From the NCBI GenBank assembly GCA_018056375.1, contig JAGPFQ010000001.1:311361-360339 (forward strand): a DNA stretch of 48,979 nucleotides. Reading direction: 5' to 3'. The translations under genes and the position numbers were made by a program. How positions within the stretch are numbered: position 1 is the stretch's first letter; each line of letters begins with the position of its first letter. Positions 33,932 to 42,985 of the stretch are shown piece by piece. This DNA is from Candidatus Dojkabacteria bacterium (GTDB taxonomy: Bacteria; Patescibacteriota; Dojkabacteria; SC72). The notes beneath the pieces were generated by a model that searched no databases, was not told the origin of the DNA, and saw only the letters and a program-made list of their open reading frames with translations.

Positions 33932-36900
33932 ACGAAGACCAATTAGAACAAAATATAATAGAGATAATAGAGAAACAAGGATATAAATATATATATGGTC
34001 CTAATATAGAACCAGATACTCCTAACAGTGAAAGAAATACATATGAAGATGTAATACTAATAAAAAGATTAAGAGAAAATATATCAAGACTAAACCCTCA
34101 CATATCCCAATCAGTAAAAGAAGAAGCTGTAAAAAGAATATTAAGCATACACACTCCAGACCAAACACACAACAATGAAAACTTTCACAAATATCTAACA
34201 GAAGGAATAAAGATAGACAGCTTACAAGACGGAGACATGGTTGGAGATAGAGTAATACTAATTGATTTTGAAAACCCTCTTAACAATGAATTCATAGTAC
34301 TAAACCAATACAGAGTAATATACAATGGAATAAAGAAAAGACCAGATATAATAATCTTTGTAAACGGACTACCACTTGTAGGTATAGAACTAAAAAACCC
34401 AACCGATCCAAAAGCCACACTACTCTCCGCATACAACCAATTCCAAACATACAAAACATACATACCCCAACTATATGACTACAACTCACTCCTAGTAGTA
34501 TCAGATGGAATAGATGCCAAATATGGATCACTAACATCCCCATGGACTAGATTCATGACATGGAAAACCAAAGATGGATTAAAAGAAGATCCAAACACAG
34601 AACCACAGATAAATACATTAGTAGAAGGACTACTAAAACCTGAACGATTATTAGAGGTAATTAAAGACTTCACCGTATTCGAAAAAGAAGAAAAATATGA
34701 TGAAGAAACAGGATTAAAAAGTATAACAACAGTAAAAAAGATAGCAGGATATCACCAATACTATGCAGTAAAAAAAGCAGTAGAATCAACCCTAGAAGCA
34801 GCAAAAGATAATGGAGATGGGAAAGCAGGTGTAATGTGGCATACACAAGGCTCTGGCAAATCCCTCTCTATGGTTTTCTTCACAGGTAAAATTGTAGAGA
34901 AGCTAAACAACCCTACTGTCGTGGTTATAACAGATCGAAACGACCTAGACGATCAACTCTTTGAAACCTTCAAAGCATCTCACCAACTACTAAAACAAAT
35001 ACCTCAACAAGCAATATCTAGAAGAAACCTTAGAGAACTACTAAACACAACAGGAGGAAGAATAATATTTACAACAATACAAAAATTCTTCCCATTTGAT
35101 GATGAAGATACACATCCCCTACTCTCTGAAAGAAGAAATATTGTTGTAATTGCTGATGAAGCACACAGATCACAATATGGATTCCAAGCAAGAGTAAAAT
35201 ATGTAAAAGATGAAGAAGGAAATGAAATATCTACAAGGACAGCATATGGTAATGCTAAATACCTAAGAGATGCACTACCTAATGCATCATTCATTGGATT
35301 TACAGGAACCCCAATTGATTTTGAAGACAGATCTACACCAAGAGTATTTGGAGACTACATAGACATCTATGACATATCACAAGCAGTAGATGATGGAGCA
35401 ACTGTTAGAATCTTCTATGAAAGCAGACTAGCACAAGTACACCTAAAGGAAGAATACAAACAAGAACTAGATGATTTAGTAGAAGGATATATCGAAGAAG
35501 AAAATCCAACATTAACAGAACAAGAGAAGATTAAATGGAGCAGATTAGAATCAATTGTAGGACACAAAGAAAGACAAAGAGATGTTGTAAAAGATATCCT
35601 AAACCACTTTGATTCAAGATCAGAAGTATTTGAAGGAAAAGCTATGGTTGTTTGTATGAGTAGAAGAATTGCAATTGAAGTTTACAAAGAAATTGTAAAA
35701 CTAAAACCAGAATGGCATAGTGAAAATGTTGATGATGGTACAGTCAAAGTTATAATGACAAGCTCCTCTACTGACCCATTAGATTGGCAACCATTTAGTA
35801 CTACAAAAGAAGAGAAGAAGAGACTAGCTCAAAGATTCAAAGACCCTGAAGATGAACTAAAAATGGTCATAGTGGTAGATATGTGGCTAACAGGTTTTGA
35901 TGCTCCTTGTGCTACTACGATGTATATAGATAAACCGATGAAAGGACATACCCTAATGCAAGCAATTGCAAGGGTTAACAGAGTTTACAAAGAAAAAGCA
36001 GGAGGTTTAATTGTTGACTATATTGGAATTGCAACAGAATTAAAGAAAGCTCTTTCTGTATATTCTGCAAGTGGAGGAAAAGGAAGACCAACATTAGATA
36101 TCAATGAGGCTGTAAATGTAATGAAAGAGAAATATGAGATTGTACAGAACCTACTGTGGGGTTTTGATTACAAGAGATATTTTAAGGTTGGAGTTAATGA
36201 AAAGTTAACAGTATTACTTGAGACACAAGAATTCATACTTGGAAAAGGAGATAAGGGGAAAGATGAGTTCATTAAATATGTAACTGAACTATCAAAAGCA
36301 TTTGCATTAGTCGTACCAAATCCTGAAGCAATGAAGATTAAAGATGAGGTTGGATTCTTCCAAGCAGTAAAAGCAAGACTCATTAAGTATGAAACAGGTC
36401 CAGGAGGTGGTGGAGACAAAGATATAGATACTGCAATTAGACAGATTATTGATAAAGCTGTTGTATCTGAAGGTGTCATTGATATATACAAAGAAGCAGG
36501 ATTAGAAAAACCAGACATCCCTATTCTCTCTCCTGAGTTCTTAGATGAAGTTAGAAATATGAAATACAAAAACCTATCCTTAGAACTTCTGAAAAAACTT
36601 CTTAATGATGAGATATCTGTTAGAGGAAGAACAAACATAGTCCAAAGTAGAAAGTTCTCACAGATGCTTCAAGAAGCTATTAGAAAATATCAAGCGAATA
36701 TTCTTACAACAGTACAGGTTATTGATGAGTTAATAGAGATTGCTAAGGGATTAAAGAAGGAAGATGAGAACTTAGAAGCCTTAGGTTTAAGTGTAGAAGA
36801 GGTTGCTTTCTATGATGCTCTTGCAAACAATGAGAGTGCAAAGAAAGTATTAGGAGATGAAATTCTAAAAGAGATAGCTCAAGATCTTTTAGTACAAATT

Positions 36901-37074
36901 AAGAAGAATGCAACAATTGATTGGACTATTAGAGAATCTGCAAGGGCAGGATTAAGAGTTTTAGTTAGAAGGACATTAAGGAGATACAACTATCCTCCTG
37001 ATCAACAGAAACAAGCAGTTGATTTAGTCTTACAACAAGCAGAGTTGTTAACAGAAAATAGTGTTAGTGAGTAA
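33928..37074 (+). CDS. hsdR: Type I restriction enzyme subunit HsdR
   Basis: ATP-dependent translocase and endonuclease of 1048 residues. The nuclease site is KRPDIIIFVNGLPLVGIELKN (about 136-156), the Walker A loop HTQGSGKSLS (about 305), DEAHRSQYG (about 409), FTGTP (motif III), and helicase motifs V/VI around MWLTGFDAP and ARVNR. The C-terminal helical domain is complete. Translation is coupled to the OLD-like gene through ATGA. Its 3' end overlaps the convergent ddl by 11 nt. It is intact and looks functional. Confidence 0.95.
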   Translation: MNEDQLEQNIIEIIEKQGYKYIYGPNIEPDTPNSERNTYEDVILIKRLRENISRLNPHISQSVKEEAVKRILSIHTPDQTHNNENFHKYLTEGIKIDSLQDGDMVGDRVILIDFENPLNNEFIVLNQYRVIYNGIKKRPDIIIFVNGLPLVGIELKNPTDPKATLLSAYNQFQTYKTYIPQLYDYNSLLVVSDGIDAKYGSLTSPWTRFMTWKTKDGLKEDPNTEPQINTLVEGLLKPERLLEVIKDFTVFEKEEKYDEETGLKSITTVKKIAGYHQYYAVKKAVESTLEAAKDNGDGKAGVMWHTQGSGKSLSMVFFTGKIVEKLNNPTVVVITDRNDLDDQLFETFKASHQLLKQIPQQAISRRNLRELLNTTGGRIIFTTIQKFFPFDDEDTHPLLSERRNIVVIADEAHRSQYGFQARVKYVKDEEGNEISTRTAYGNAKYLRDALPNASFIGFTGTPIDFEDRSTPRVFGDYIDIYDISQAVDDGATVRIFYESRLAQVHLKEEYKQELDDLVEGYIEEENPTLTEQEKIKWSRLESIVGHKERQRDVVKDILNHFDSRSEVFEGKAMVVCMSRRIAIEVYKEIVKLKPEWHSENVDDGTVKVIMTSSSTDPLDWQPFSTTKEEKKRLAQRFKDPEDELKMVIVVDMWLTGFDAPCATTMYIDKPMKGHTLMQAIARVNRVYKEKAGGLIVDYIGIATELKKALSVYSASGGKGRPTLDINEAVNVMKEKYEIVQNLLWGFDYKRYFKVGVNEKLTVLLETQEFILGKGDKGKDEFIKYVTELSKAFALVVPNPEAMKIKDEVGFFQAVKARLIKYETGPGGGGDKDIDTAIRQIIDKAVVSEGVIDIYKEAGLEKPDIPILSPEFLDEVRNMKYKNLSLELLKKLLNDEISVRGRTNIVQSRKFSQMLQEAIRKYQANILTTVQVIDELIEIAKGLKKEDENLEALGLSVEEVAFYDALANNESAKKVLGDEILKEIAQDLLVQIKKNATIDWTIRESARAGLRVLVRRTLRRYNYPPDQQKQAVDLVLQQAELLTENSVSE

Positions 37075-38080
37075 CACCCAAAACCACCCTCTCACATAAC
37101 TCTTCAAATGATATACCTACTACCATAGCTTCCTGTGGTAATAAACTAGTAGGAGTCATACCAGGTAATGTATTAGCTTCTAAACAAAAAAATTTGTTTT
37201 TTGTATCACTAAGTAAAAAATCTATCCTAGAATAACTACCTAAACCCAATACATCATGTACTCTCAATGCAATACTCCTTACCTCTTTCTCTTGTTCTTG
37301 GGTTAAGTTACTAGGACATACCTCAATACTAGCCCCCTTCTGATACTTGTTCTTGTAATCATAGAAACCTTTCTTAGGTATAATCTCAATACTAGGTAAC
37401 ACCTCCCTATTCAATATACCTACAGAAAACTCCCTACCCTTAATATACTCCTCAAGAAGAATATCATCAGAATACCTCCTAGCCTCTCTAACAGCATCAT
37501 CTAACTCATCCTTACCTCTCACTATCCTAACCCCTACACTAGAACCACAATCCAATGGTTTAACTACACAAGGAATATCAAACACAGGTATCTCTTCTCC
37601 TTTCCTAACTATTATATACTTAGGAGTAAGAATACCATTCTTAACAAACATATCCTTACTCCTACCCTTATCCATAGCTAACATAGAAGATTTAGAATCA
37701 CTACCTGTATATCTAATACCTAAATCCTCAAATATTTTCTGTAACTTACCATTCTCTCCAATATCACCATGTAATCCTAAAAATACAACATCACTATACT
37801 TACATATCTCTAATACATTCTTCCCTATCTTCTCACTACCATATATCTTTTCTAATTCTTTTAAATCAGGTTCATTTTTAGGTACTACATATTTAAATGG
37901 TTCACCACCTTTCTTAAACAACTTAGATATACCACCCTTAGGAATATCACAACCTAAATACAGATCTAACATACATACACTATGATTATTCTTTAACAAA
38001 GCATTCCCTATTAATGCACCAGAAGACAGAGATACATCTCTCTCAGGACTAAGACCACCACATAGTACTACAATATTCAT
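37064..38080 (-). CDS. ddl: D-alanine--D-alanine ligase
   Basis: Makes the D-Ala-D-Ala dipeptide of peptidoglycan. 338 residues of ATP-grasp fold: GGLSPERDVSLSSG at the N-terminus, LHGDIGENG, PCVVKPLDCGSSVGV, EYIKGREFSVGIL, and the metal/product motif EANTLPGMTPTSLLPQEA. Length is normal. A TATACT lies 6 nt from the ATG, predicting a leaderless mRNA. Its presence shows the cell makes a peptidoglycan wall. Confidence 0.93.
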   Translation of the reverse strand: MNIVVLCGGLSPERDVSLSSGALIGNALLKNNHSVCMLDLYLGCDIPKGGISKLFKKGGEPFKYVVPKNEPDLKELEKIYGSEKIGKNVLEICKYSDVVFLGLHGDIGENGKLQKIFEDLGIRYTGSDSKSSMLAMDKGRSKDMFVKNGILTPKYIIVRKGEEIPVFDIPCVVKPLDCGSSVGVRIVRGKDELDDAVREARRYSDDILLEEYIKGREFSVGILNREVLPSIEIIPKKGFYDYKNKYQKGASIEVCPSNLTQEQEKEVRSIALRVHDVLGLGSYSRIDFLLSDTKNKFFCLEANTLPGMTPTSLLPQEAMVVGISFEELCERVVLGVTH

Positions 38081-38086
38081 AGTTAG

Positions 38087-38092
38087 AGTATA
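38087..38092 (-). promoter_or_regulatory. ddl: -10 box abutting the ddl start
   Basis: TATACT on the minus strand, then 6 nt, then the ATG at 38080. Confidence 0.45.
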
Positions 38093-38106
38093 TATTATTT
38101 CAATAC

Positions 38107-39000
38107 CTACCTAAACCTAAAAAATGCTTCTACCAACCTCAATACAATATCAGCAGTAATACCACACCTATCTAACAAAGGATTAAGTTCAACTAACTCA
38201 AAAGATATTATCTTTTTCAAAGTAGACAGATCTGCAAGTAATTTCTCAACTTCCTGAAGACTCATACCTCCTGATACTTGTACACCAGTCCCTGGTGCAA
38301 TATTAGGATCTAACACATCTAAATCCAAAGATACATGCAACTCATCAGCTTTACTACTAATATATGAGACTACTTCTTTTAGAACCATATCTAATCCCAT
38401 ACTCTGTATATCAGACATAAAGTAGGTCTTAACACCTAACTCCTCAACCATTTTTGCTTCAGCACAATCTAAATCTCTAAGACCAATGTAAACTATATTA
38501 GATGGTTTTAATACATTCCCCTTCTTTGCTAACAAACTCTTTCCCATACCCATCAGGAATGCTACAGACATACCATGTATATTCCCAGACAGAGAAGTCT
38601 CTTCTGTATTAATATCAGCATGAGCATCTATATATATAATTCCAGGATTAGAATATTTATCTAACACAGCTGAAAAAGAACCCAATACTATTGAATGGTC
38701 TCCTCCAATAATCAAAGGGAATTTATCTTGGGAGAGAACATCTGTTGTCTTTCCATACAACAAATCTCTAGTTTTTTTTACTAATTCCAGATTCTTCATA
38801 TTACCTACCTCTGTATTTTCATAGCTGTTTTCTAGTTTAAGATCAGAACTATTAACCATATATCCCAACTTCTCAAGGAGAGGAATAACCCCCTTAAGTC
38901 TAACAGCTTCAGGTGCAAGTCTTGCACCCAAAATACCAGCTCCCATATCAAAAGGAACCCCTATTAACTCTACTTCTTTATCTTCTCTCATTTTGAACAT
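38107..39000 (-). CDS. Arginase / ureohydrolase family protein
   Basis: A 297-residue binuclear manganese hydrolase that releases urea from arginine or a similar guanidino compound. Metal ligands are visible in GGDHSIVLG, IDAHADINT, NIHGMSVAF and DLDVLDPNIAPGTG. GAGILGARLAPEAVR at the N-terminus favours arginase over agmatinase. No other arginine or polyamine genes are adjacent, so the purpose of ornithine and urea release here is unclear. Two ATG codons (39000 and 38991) are possible starts. Confidence 0.88.
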   Translation of the reverse strand: MFKMREDKEVELIGVPFDMGAGILGARLAPEAVRLKGVIPLLEKLGYMVNSSDLKLENSYENTEVGNMKNLELVKKTRDLLYGKTTDVLSQDKFPLIIGGDHSIVLGSFSAVLDKYSNPGIIYIDAHADINTEETSLSGNIHGMSVAFLMGMGKSLLAKKGNVLKPSNIVYIGLRDLDCAEAKMVEELGVKTYFMSDIQSMGLDMVLKEVVSYISSKADELHVSLDLDVLDPNIAPGTGVQVSGGMSLQEVEKLLADLSTLKKIISFELVELNPLLDRCGITADIVLRLVEAFFRFR

Positions 39001-39028
39001 AGCTTAGAATATATTTGATATTGCAGGA

Positions 39029-40051
39029 TTATTCAATAACCCCACCACCTACAATATAGTCATGGTCATAGAATACTACTGATTGACCAGGTGTAATAGC
39101 TCTCTGAGGTGTATCAAATACTACTTTTACCTTACCATCACTCATAGGAGATATTGTACAACCTGCTTCCTTAGCCCCATACCTAATCTTAGCAGTAACT
39201 CTCATCTCCTTCTCTAACTTCTCAAACATAATCCAATTAAGATTACTAGCTACCAATGTATCACCCAATGTATCCTCATCATCACCTAATACAATAATAT
39301 TCCTCTTAACATCAATATCTACTACAAACAAAGGTTTGTTACTTGCAATACCCAAACCCTTCCTCTGTCCAACAGTATAGTTGTATACACCACCATGCTC
39401 ACCTAATACATTCCCTTTAACATCTACAAACTTACCATTAGGCATCTTCTTCTTAGTTGTTCCCTCAATGAATCCAACATAGTCGTTATCTTCGATAAAG
39501 CATACCTCCTGACTATCCTCCTTCTCTGCAACAAACAAATCATTCTCCTTAGCTATCCTCCTTACCTCTTCCTTCTCCATCCCCCCTATAGGGAACAATA
39601 TCCTAGATAGTTGTTCTTGTGTAAGTCTGTAAAGAAAATATGCTTGATCCTTACCACTACTCTTCCCTTTCTTAAGAAGATATCTACCATCCCTCTCCTC
39701 TATCTGTGCATAGTGACCAGTAGCAATATATTCAGCACCCAGGCCCATAGCTCCATCTAGTAATGCATTAAACTTAATCTCCTTGTTACATACCACACAT
39801 GGATTAGGTGTTCTTCCTGCTAAATATTCATCTACAAAATATTTCATTACCTTTTCCTTAAAGATATCTCTAAAATCAAAAACATTAAATGGAATATCTA
39901 ACTTCTTAGCTATCTTTCTAGAATCCTCTACAGCTTTCTCTGTTTGATAGATTTCCATAGTACCACCTATGACATCATATCCTTGTTGTTTAAGAAGAAG
40001 TGCAGCTACAGAACTATCTACACCACCACTCATTGCTATTAATACTTTCAT
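39029..40051 (-). CDS. mnmA: tRNA-specific 2-thiouridylase MnmA
   Basis: Adds the 2-thio group to U34 of Lys, Glu and Gln tRNAs. 340 residues: PP-loop MSGGVDSSVAALLL (7-20), the NPCVVCNKEIKF catalytic Cys region, TGHYAQ, SQEVCFIEDNDY with the second catalytic Cys, YTVGQRKGLGIA and the C-terminal RYGAKEAGCTI barrel. Complete and normal in length. A TATAAT box lies 6 nt from the ATG. The sulfur donor may be linked to the SUF genes nearby, though no cysteine desulfurase is in the window. Confidence 0.95.
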   Translation of the reverse strand: MKVLIAMSGGVDSSVAALLLKQQGYDVIGGTMEIYQTEKAVEDSRKIAKKLDIPFNVFDFRDIFKEKVMKYFVDEYLAGRTPNPCVVCNKEIKFNALLDGAMGLGAEYIATGHYAQIEERDGRYLLKKGKSSGKDQAYFLYRLTQEQLSRILFPIGGMEKEEVRRIAKENDLFVAEKEDSQEVCFIEDNDYVGFIEGTTKKKMPNGKFVDVKGNVLGEHGGVYNYTVGQRKGLGIASNKPLFVVDIDVKRNIIVLGDDEDTLGDTLVASNLNWIMFEKLEKEMRVTAKIRYGAKEAGCTISPMSDGKVKVVFDTPQRAITPGQSVVFYDHDYIVGGGVIE

Positions 40052-40057
40052 ACCCTG

Positions 40058-40063
40058 ATTATA
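40058..40063 (-). promoter_or_regulatory. mnmA: -10 box abutting the mnmA start
   Basis: TATAAT on the minus strand, then 6 nt, then the ATG at 40051. Confidence 0.5.
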
Positions 40064-40150
40064 CTGTATCTCCTAAGAAAAGAAGAGTTAAAAAGAAAAG
40101 TACAAAAAGATATGGTATATTGTTAAAAGATTACATGACAAATTAAAAAT

Positions 40151-41116
40151 ATGAAAATAGTTTTAAATAATGCTAAATATGAAAAAGCTAATTTTGCTAA
40201 TGAGCAAGAATTAGAAGATGCTGTTCTTAAACATTCCAAAGAGATATTTGGAGAAGACTGCCTCTACATCTCTGTCAAAAGAAGAATTCAAAATCAAAGG
40301 AATAGTTTCATTAATATCCCTGATGCATATGTAGTGGATTTTAGGGGAAGACCAAAACTTTGGGTTGTTGAGAACGAACTTTCTACACATGATTCCTTTA
40401 AACATATTGGAATACAAATGCTTCAGTTTGCATCACAATTTACAGAAGGTTCTTTTCAAGTTAAAACAATTCTTCTAGAAGCCATAAATGATGATAAAGG
40501 ATTACTTGAGAAAGCAAATACTCTAACAAAGAAAATTAAATATCCAAATATAGGGGCAGTTCTGGACTATGCAATATTTAGAAATGATTTTGGTTTTATC
40601 ATTGTAATAGATGATATTAATGAAGACTTACGTAGTGTAACACAAGAGCTAGCAAGACAACCAGAATTACTACAAATACAAAAATATGTGTCTGCTGAAA
40701 AGAAAGAAGCTATGTATGCTTACGAAGAACTACTTAGTGATGTTGTTGAATCTACATCTGCATGGGTTGCTGATATGGATGATATCGATACCATTGTTGC
40801 CCCTGCAAGAGAAGAAGGATTTAAGAGAGTTTTCCTGGGAGAGAAGGAATGGTATTCGATAAAGATTGCTTCTTCAGTAATTCCAAGATTGAAATATTTA
40901 GCAATGTATGAAGTTGCTCCTGTTAGTGCAATTAGGTGGATTGGTAAAATTGAATCTATTCAACCCTATGAAGATACTGGGAAATACAAGATCATTCTTT
41001 CGGATATAAAAGAGATTCCTGCAATTAAACTAGGACACCCAAGATATACACCATATGGACATAGGTACACTACATTTGAACTATTAATGAAAGCGAAGAC
41101 CTTAGGAGATTTGTAA
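40151..41116 (+). CDS. Nuclease-like protein of unknown function
   Basis: A 321-residue soluble protein. The N-terminal third looks like a restriction-endonuclease-type fold: INIPDAYVVDFRGRPKLWVVENEL, with PD at the expected place and E-N-E where E-x-K is usual, followed by a helix (SFKHIGIQMLQFASQF). The middle is helical, and the C-terminal ~100 residues (LKYLAMYEVAPVSAIRWIGKIES...TTFELLMKAKTL) recall a separate beta-rich domain seen in uncharacterised DNA-linked proteins. Stands alone between mnmA and the suf genes. Activity unproven. Confidence 0.55.
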   Translation: MKIVLNNAKYEKANFANEQELEDAVLKHSKEIFGEDCLYISVKRRIQNQRNSFINIPDAYVVDFRGRPKLWVVENELSTHDSFKHIGIQMLQFASQFTEGSFQVKTILLEAINDDKGLLEKANTLTKKIKYPNIGAVLDYAIFRNDFGFIIVIDDINEDLRSVTQELARQPELLQIQKYVSAEKKEAMYAYEELLSDVVESTSAWVADMDDIDTIVAPAREEGFKRVFLGEKEWYSIKIASSVIPRLKYLAMYEVAPVSAIRWIGKIESIQPYEDTGKYKIILSDIKEIPAIKLGHPRYTPYGHRYTTFELLMKAKTLGDL

Positions 41117-41124
41117 GATAATAT

Positions 41125-42156
41125 CTAAAACCCTAACTTAGCCTTCTCTAAAATATCCAACATCCTCTCCTGTACCTTCTCTGGCATACCCTCTATAGAT
41201 TTGTTTACAAAACCCTTAACCACTATCTCCTCAGCATCATCATGACTAAAACCTTTTGTTTGAAGATACTCTATCTCCTCACTAGAAACCTTACCTAAAA
41301 AAGCCTCATGTGTTAATTGAGTATTACTGTTCTTAGAAAAAAGTTGGGGTATAGCGGTAACCTTAGCTCCATCTGTTAGTAGTAGAGCATTACAATCAAT
41401 ATGTCCCTTTGAGTTATCACCCACACCTTCTAGTATTGTGTTGGTAACAAAATCACCACCACCATTAACAGCGGATGAATGAATCTCACCTACACTATCC
41501 TTACCCAAAAGCTTAATATTACCCCCAAGATCAATATTTGATTTAGGATGGATATATGAAAGGGAATTTAAAATGGTCTGACCATCATCATCTACCTCAA
41601 CAGTAGGATTAGAAATAATCTCCTTAACCTTCTCCCAAACAATATAGTTGGATATATATCTACCACCCTTAGCAACATGAACCTTAACATTTGGATATAC
41701 CTTAGAAGTACTACCCCATGAATGAATCATATTAAATATTAATGTAGCATTCTCACCAACAAAAATATCTGTCACAGACCTATGTATATTCCCTTTAACA
41801 TGCTTACCTGAAAGACAACCCGTAAAAAGCTCGAGATGACCACCCTCTTCTACTACAATTATATTCTGTACTCTCTGTTCCAAACCTTCCTCTGATGTAA
41901 GAAAACATGTCTGAGCATTACCAAAAGAATTCTTAGAACACTTAATGAAATATCCTGTATATTTCTTCCAATCATTCTTCTGAAGAACTAACTTCTTCTC
42001 CTTAACATATTTACCAACCAAAGGATTAGATATACTCAAAACCTCCAAAGTTTCAGTATCACTCTCAAGTAACAAAGGTTCATTATCATTAAGAACAATA
42101 TATGGATCAAAACCGATGTTCATATAGTTGTCGAGAAAGTCTTCCAAGTTCATCAT
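41125..42156 (-). CDS. SufB/SufD family Fe-S scaffold protein
   Basis: Component of the SUF iron-sulfur assembly complex with SufC. The 343-residue right-handed beta-helix protein has the core block GCLSGKHVKGNIHRSVTDIFVGENATL, SAVNGGGDFVTNTILEGVG, HIDCNALLLTDGAKVTAIPQL and the C-terminal LTHEAFLGKVSSEEIEYLQTKGFSHDDAEEIVVKGF. It is shorter than SufB and only one such protein is present, so it may act as a homodimer. A strong SD (AAGGAGGT) lies 6 nt before the ATG, which overlaps the sufC TGA. Confidence 0.88.
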   Translation of the reverse strand: MMNLEDFLDNYMNIGFDPYIVLNDNEPLLLESDTETLEVLSISNPLVGKYVKEKKLVLQKNDWKKYTGYFIKCSKNSFGNAQTCFLTSEEGLEQRVQNIIVVEEGGHLELFTGCLSGKHVKGNIHRSVTDIFVGENATLIFNMIHSWGSTSKVYPNVKVHVAKGGRYISNYIVWEKVKEIISNPTVEVDDDGQTILNSLSYIHPKSNIDLGGNIKLLGKDSVGEIHSSAVNGGGDFVTNTILEGVGDNSKGHIDCNALLLTDGAKVTAIPQLFSKNSNTQLTHEAFLGKVSSEEIEYLQTKGFSHDDAEEIVVKGFVNKSIEGMPEKVQERMLDILEKAKLGF

Positions 42157-42884
42157 TTCTTTACCTCCTTACAATTTACACATTTACTGTATCCCTTCTC
42201 CTTAATACATTCCAATATCTCCATCGGTTTACCAACACAAGCAATCTTACCTCTGTACATTACAGCACCCTCAACAGCATCAATATATTTCAGAATATCA
42301 CCAGAATGGGTAACGATAATGCCCATTGCTTTCTTCTTCTTAAGAAGGTCCCCCATATATCCCCCAACCTTCTTCAAGTTATCAAGATCAATACCTGAAT
42401 CAGGCTCATCAAAAAGAAACACCTTCGTATTCTCAAGCATAGCTAAAGAAAGAAGCTCACTCCTCTTCACCTCACCACCAGAAAGACCAACATTAATATC
42501 CCTCTTAAGAAACTTCCTAGCATCCAAACTATCAATATCTTTAGAATACTCCTTCCAAACCAAATCATCCCCTACACTCTCCTTAGCAACATCCTCAAAC
42601 TTAACACCCTTCAAGCTAGGAGGATTCTGATACATATATGCAAGACCACTCTTAACTCTCTCATCTATCTTTAAACCATTAATCTTCTTACCATCAAGTA
42701 AAATATCTCCACTTACCTCATACTTAGAAAAACCCATACATGCTATAAAAAGTGTTGACTTACCACAACCATTAGGACCAAACAAAACAAAAAACTTACC
42801 AACAGGAACTGTAAAGTCCTGAGTCAGACCTTTAATTATCTCCTGCCCATCTACTGTTACTGAAAGATTCTTTACTTTAAACAT
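42153..42884 (-). CDS. sufC: SUF system ATPase SufC
   Basis: ABC-type ATPase that drives SUF Fe-S cluster assembly. Residues 36-45 are the Walker A loop GPNGCGKSTL, the Q-loop is MYQNPPSL, the signature LSGGEVKRSELLSLAML and Walker B VFLFDEPDSGID; all fit SufC rather than a transporter. The frame is open further upstream, but the ATG at 42884 aligns with the family and follows TGGTATAAT by 7 nt. Translation is coupled to the SufB/D gene by ATGA. Confidence 0.9.
   Translation of the reverse strand: MFKVKNLSVTVDGQEIIKGLTQDFTVPVGKFFVLFGPNGCGKSTLFIACMGFSKYEVSGDILLDGKKINGLKIDERVKSGLAYMYQNPPSLKGVKFEDVAKESVGDDLVWKEYSKDIDSLDARKFLKRDINVGLSGGEVKRSELLSLAMLENTKVFLFDEPDSGIDLDNLKKVGGYMGDLLKKKKAMGIIVTHSGDILKYIDAVEGAVMYRGKIACVGKPMEILECIKEKGYSKCVNCKEVKK
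42163..42170 (-). promoter_or_regulatory. Strong Shine-Dalgarno of the sufB/D gene
   Basis: AAGGAGGT on the minus strand, 6 nt from the ATG at 42156. It decides this start and contrasts with the leaderless-looking first genes. Confidence 0.75.
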
Positions 42885-42891
42885 ACCTCCC

Positions 42892-42900
42892 ATTATACCA
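42892..42900 (-). promoter_or_regulatory. sufC: Extended -10 of the suf operon
   Basis: TGGTATAAT on the minus strand, then GGGAGGT and the ATG at 42884. The GGAGG touches the ATG and is too close to work as an SD, so a leaderless mRNA is more likely. Confidence 0.55.
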
Positions 42901-42985
42901 TGCAAAAAGAGAAACATATCCAATATTTATCTTTACAGAAACCCAAAAGAATGCTACCATTACTAAGATTTCAACACATACCCAT

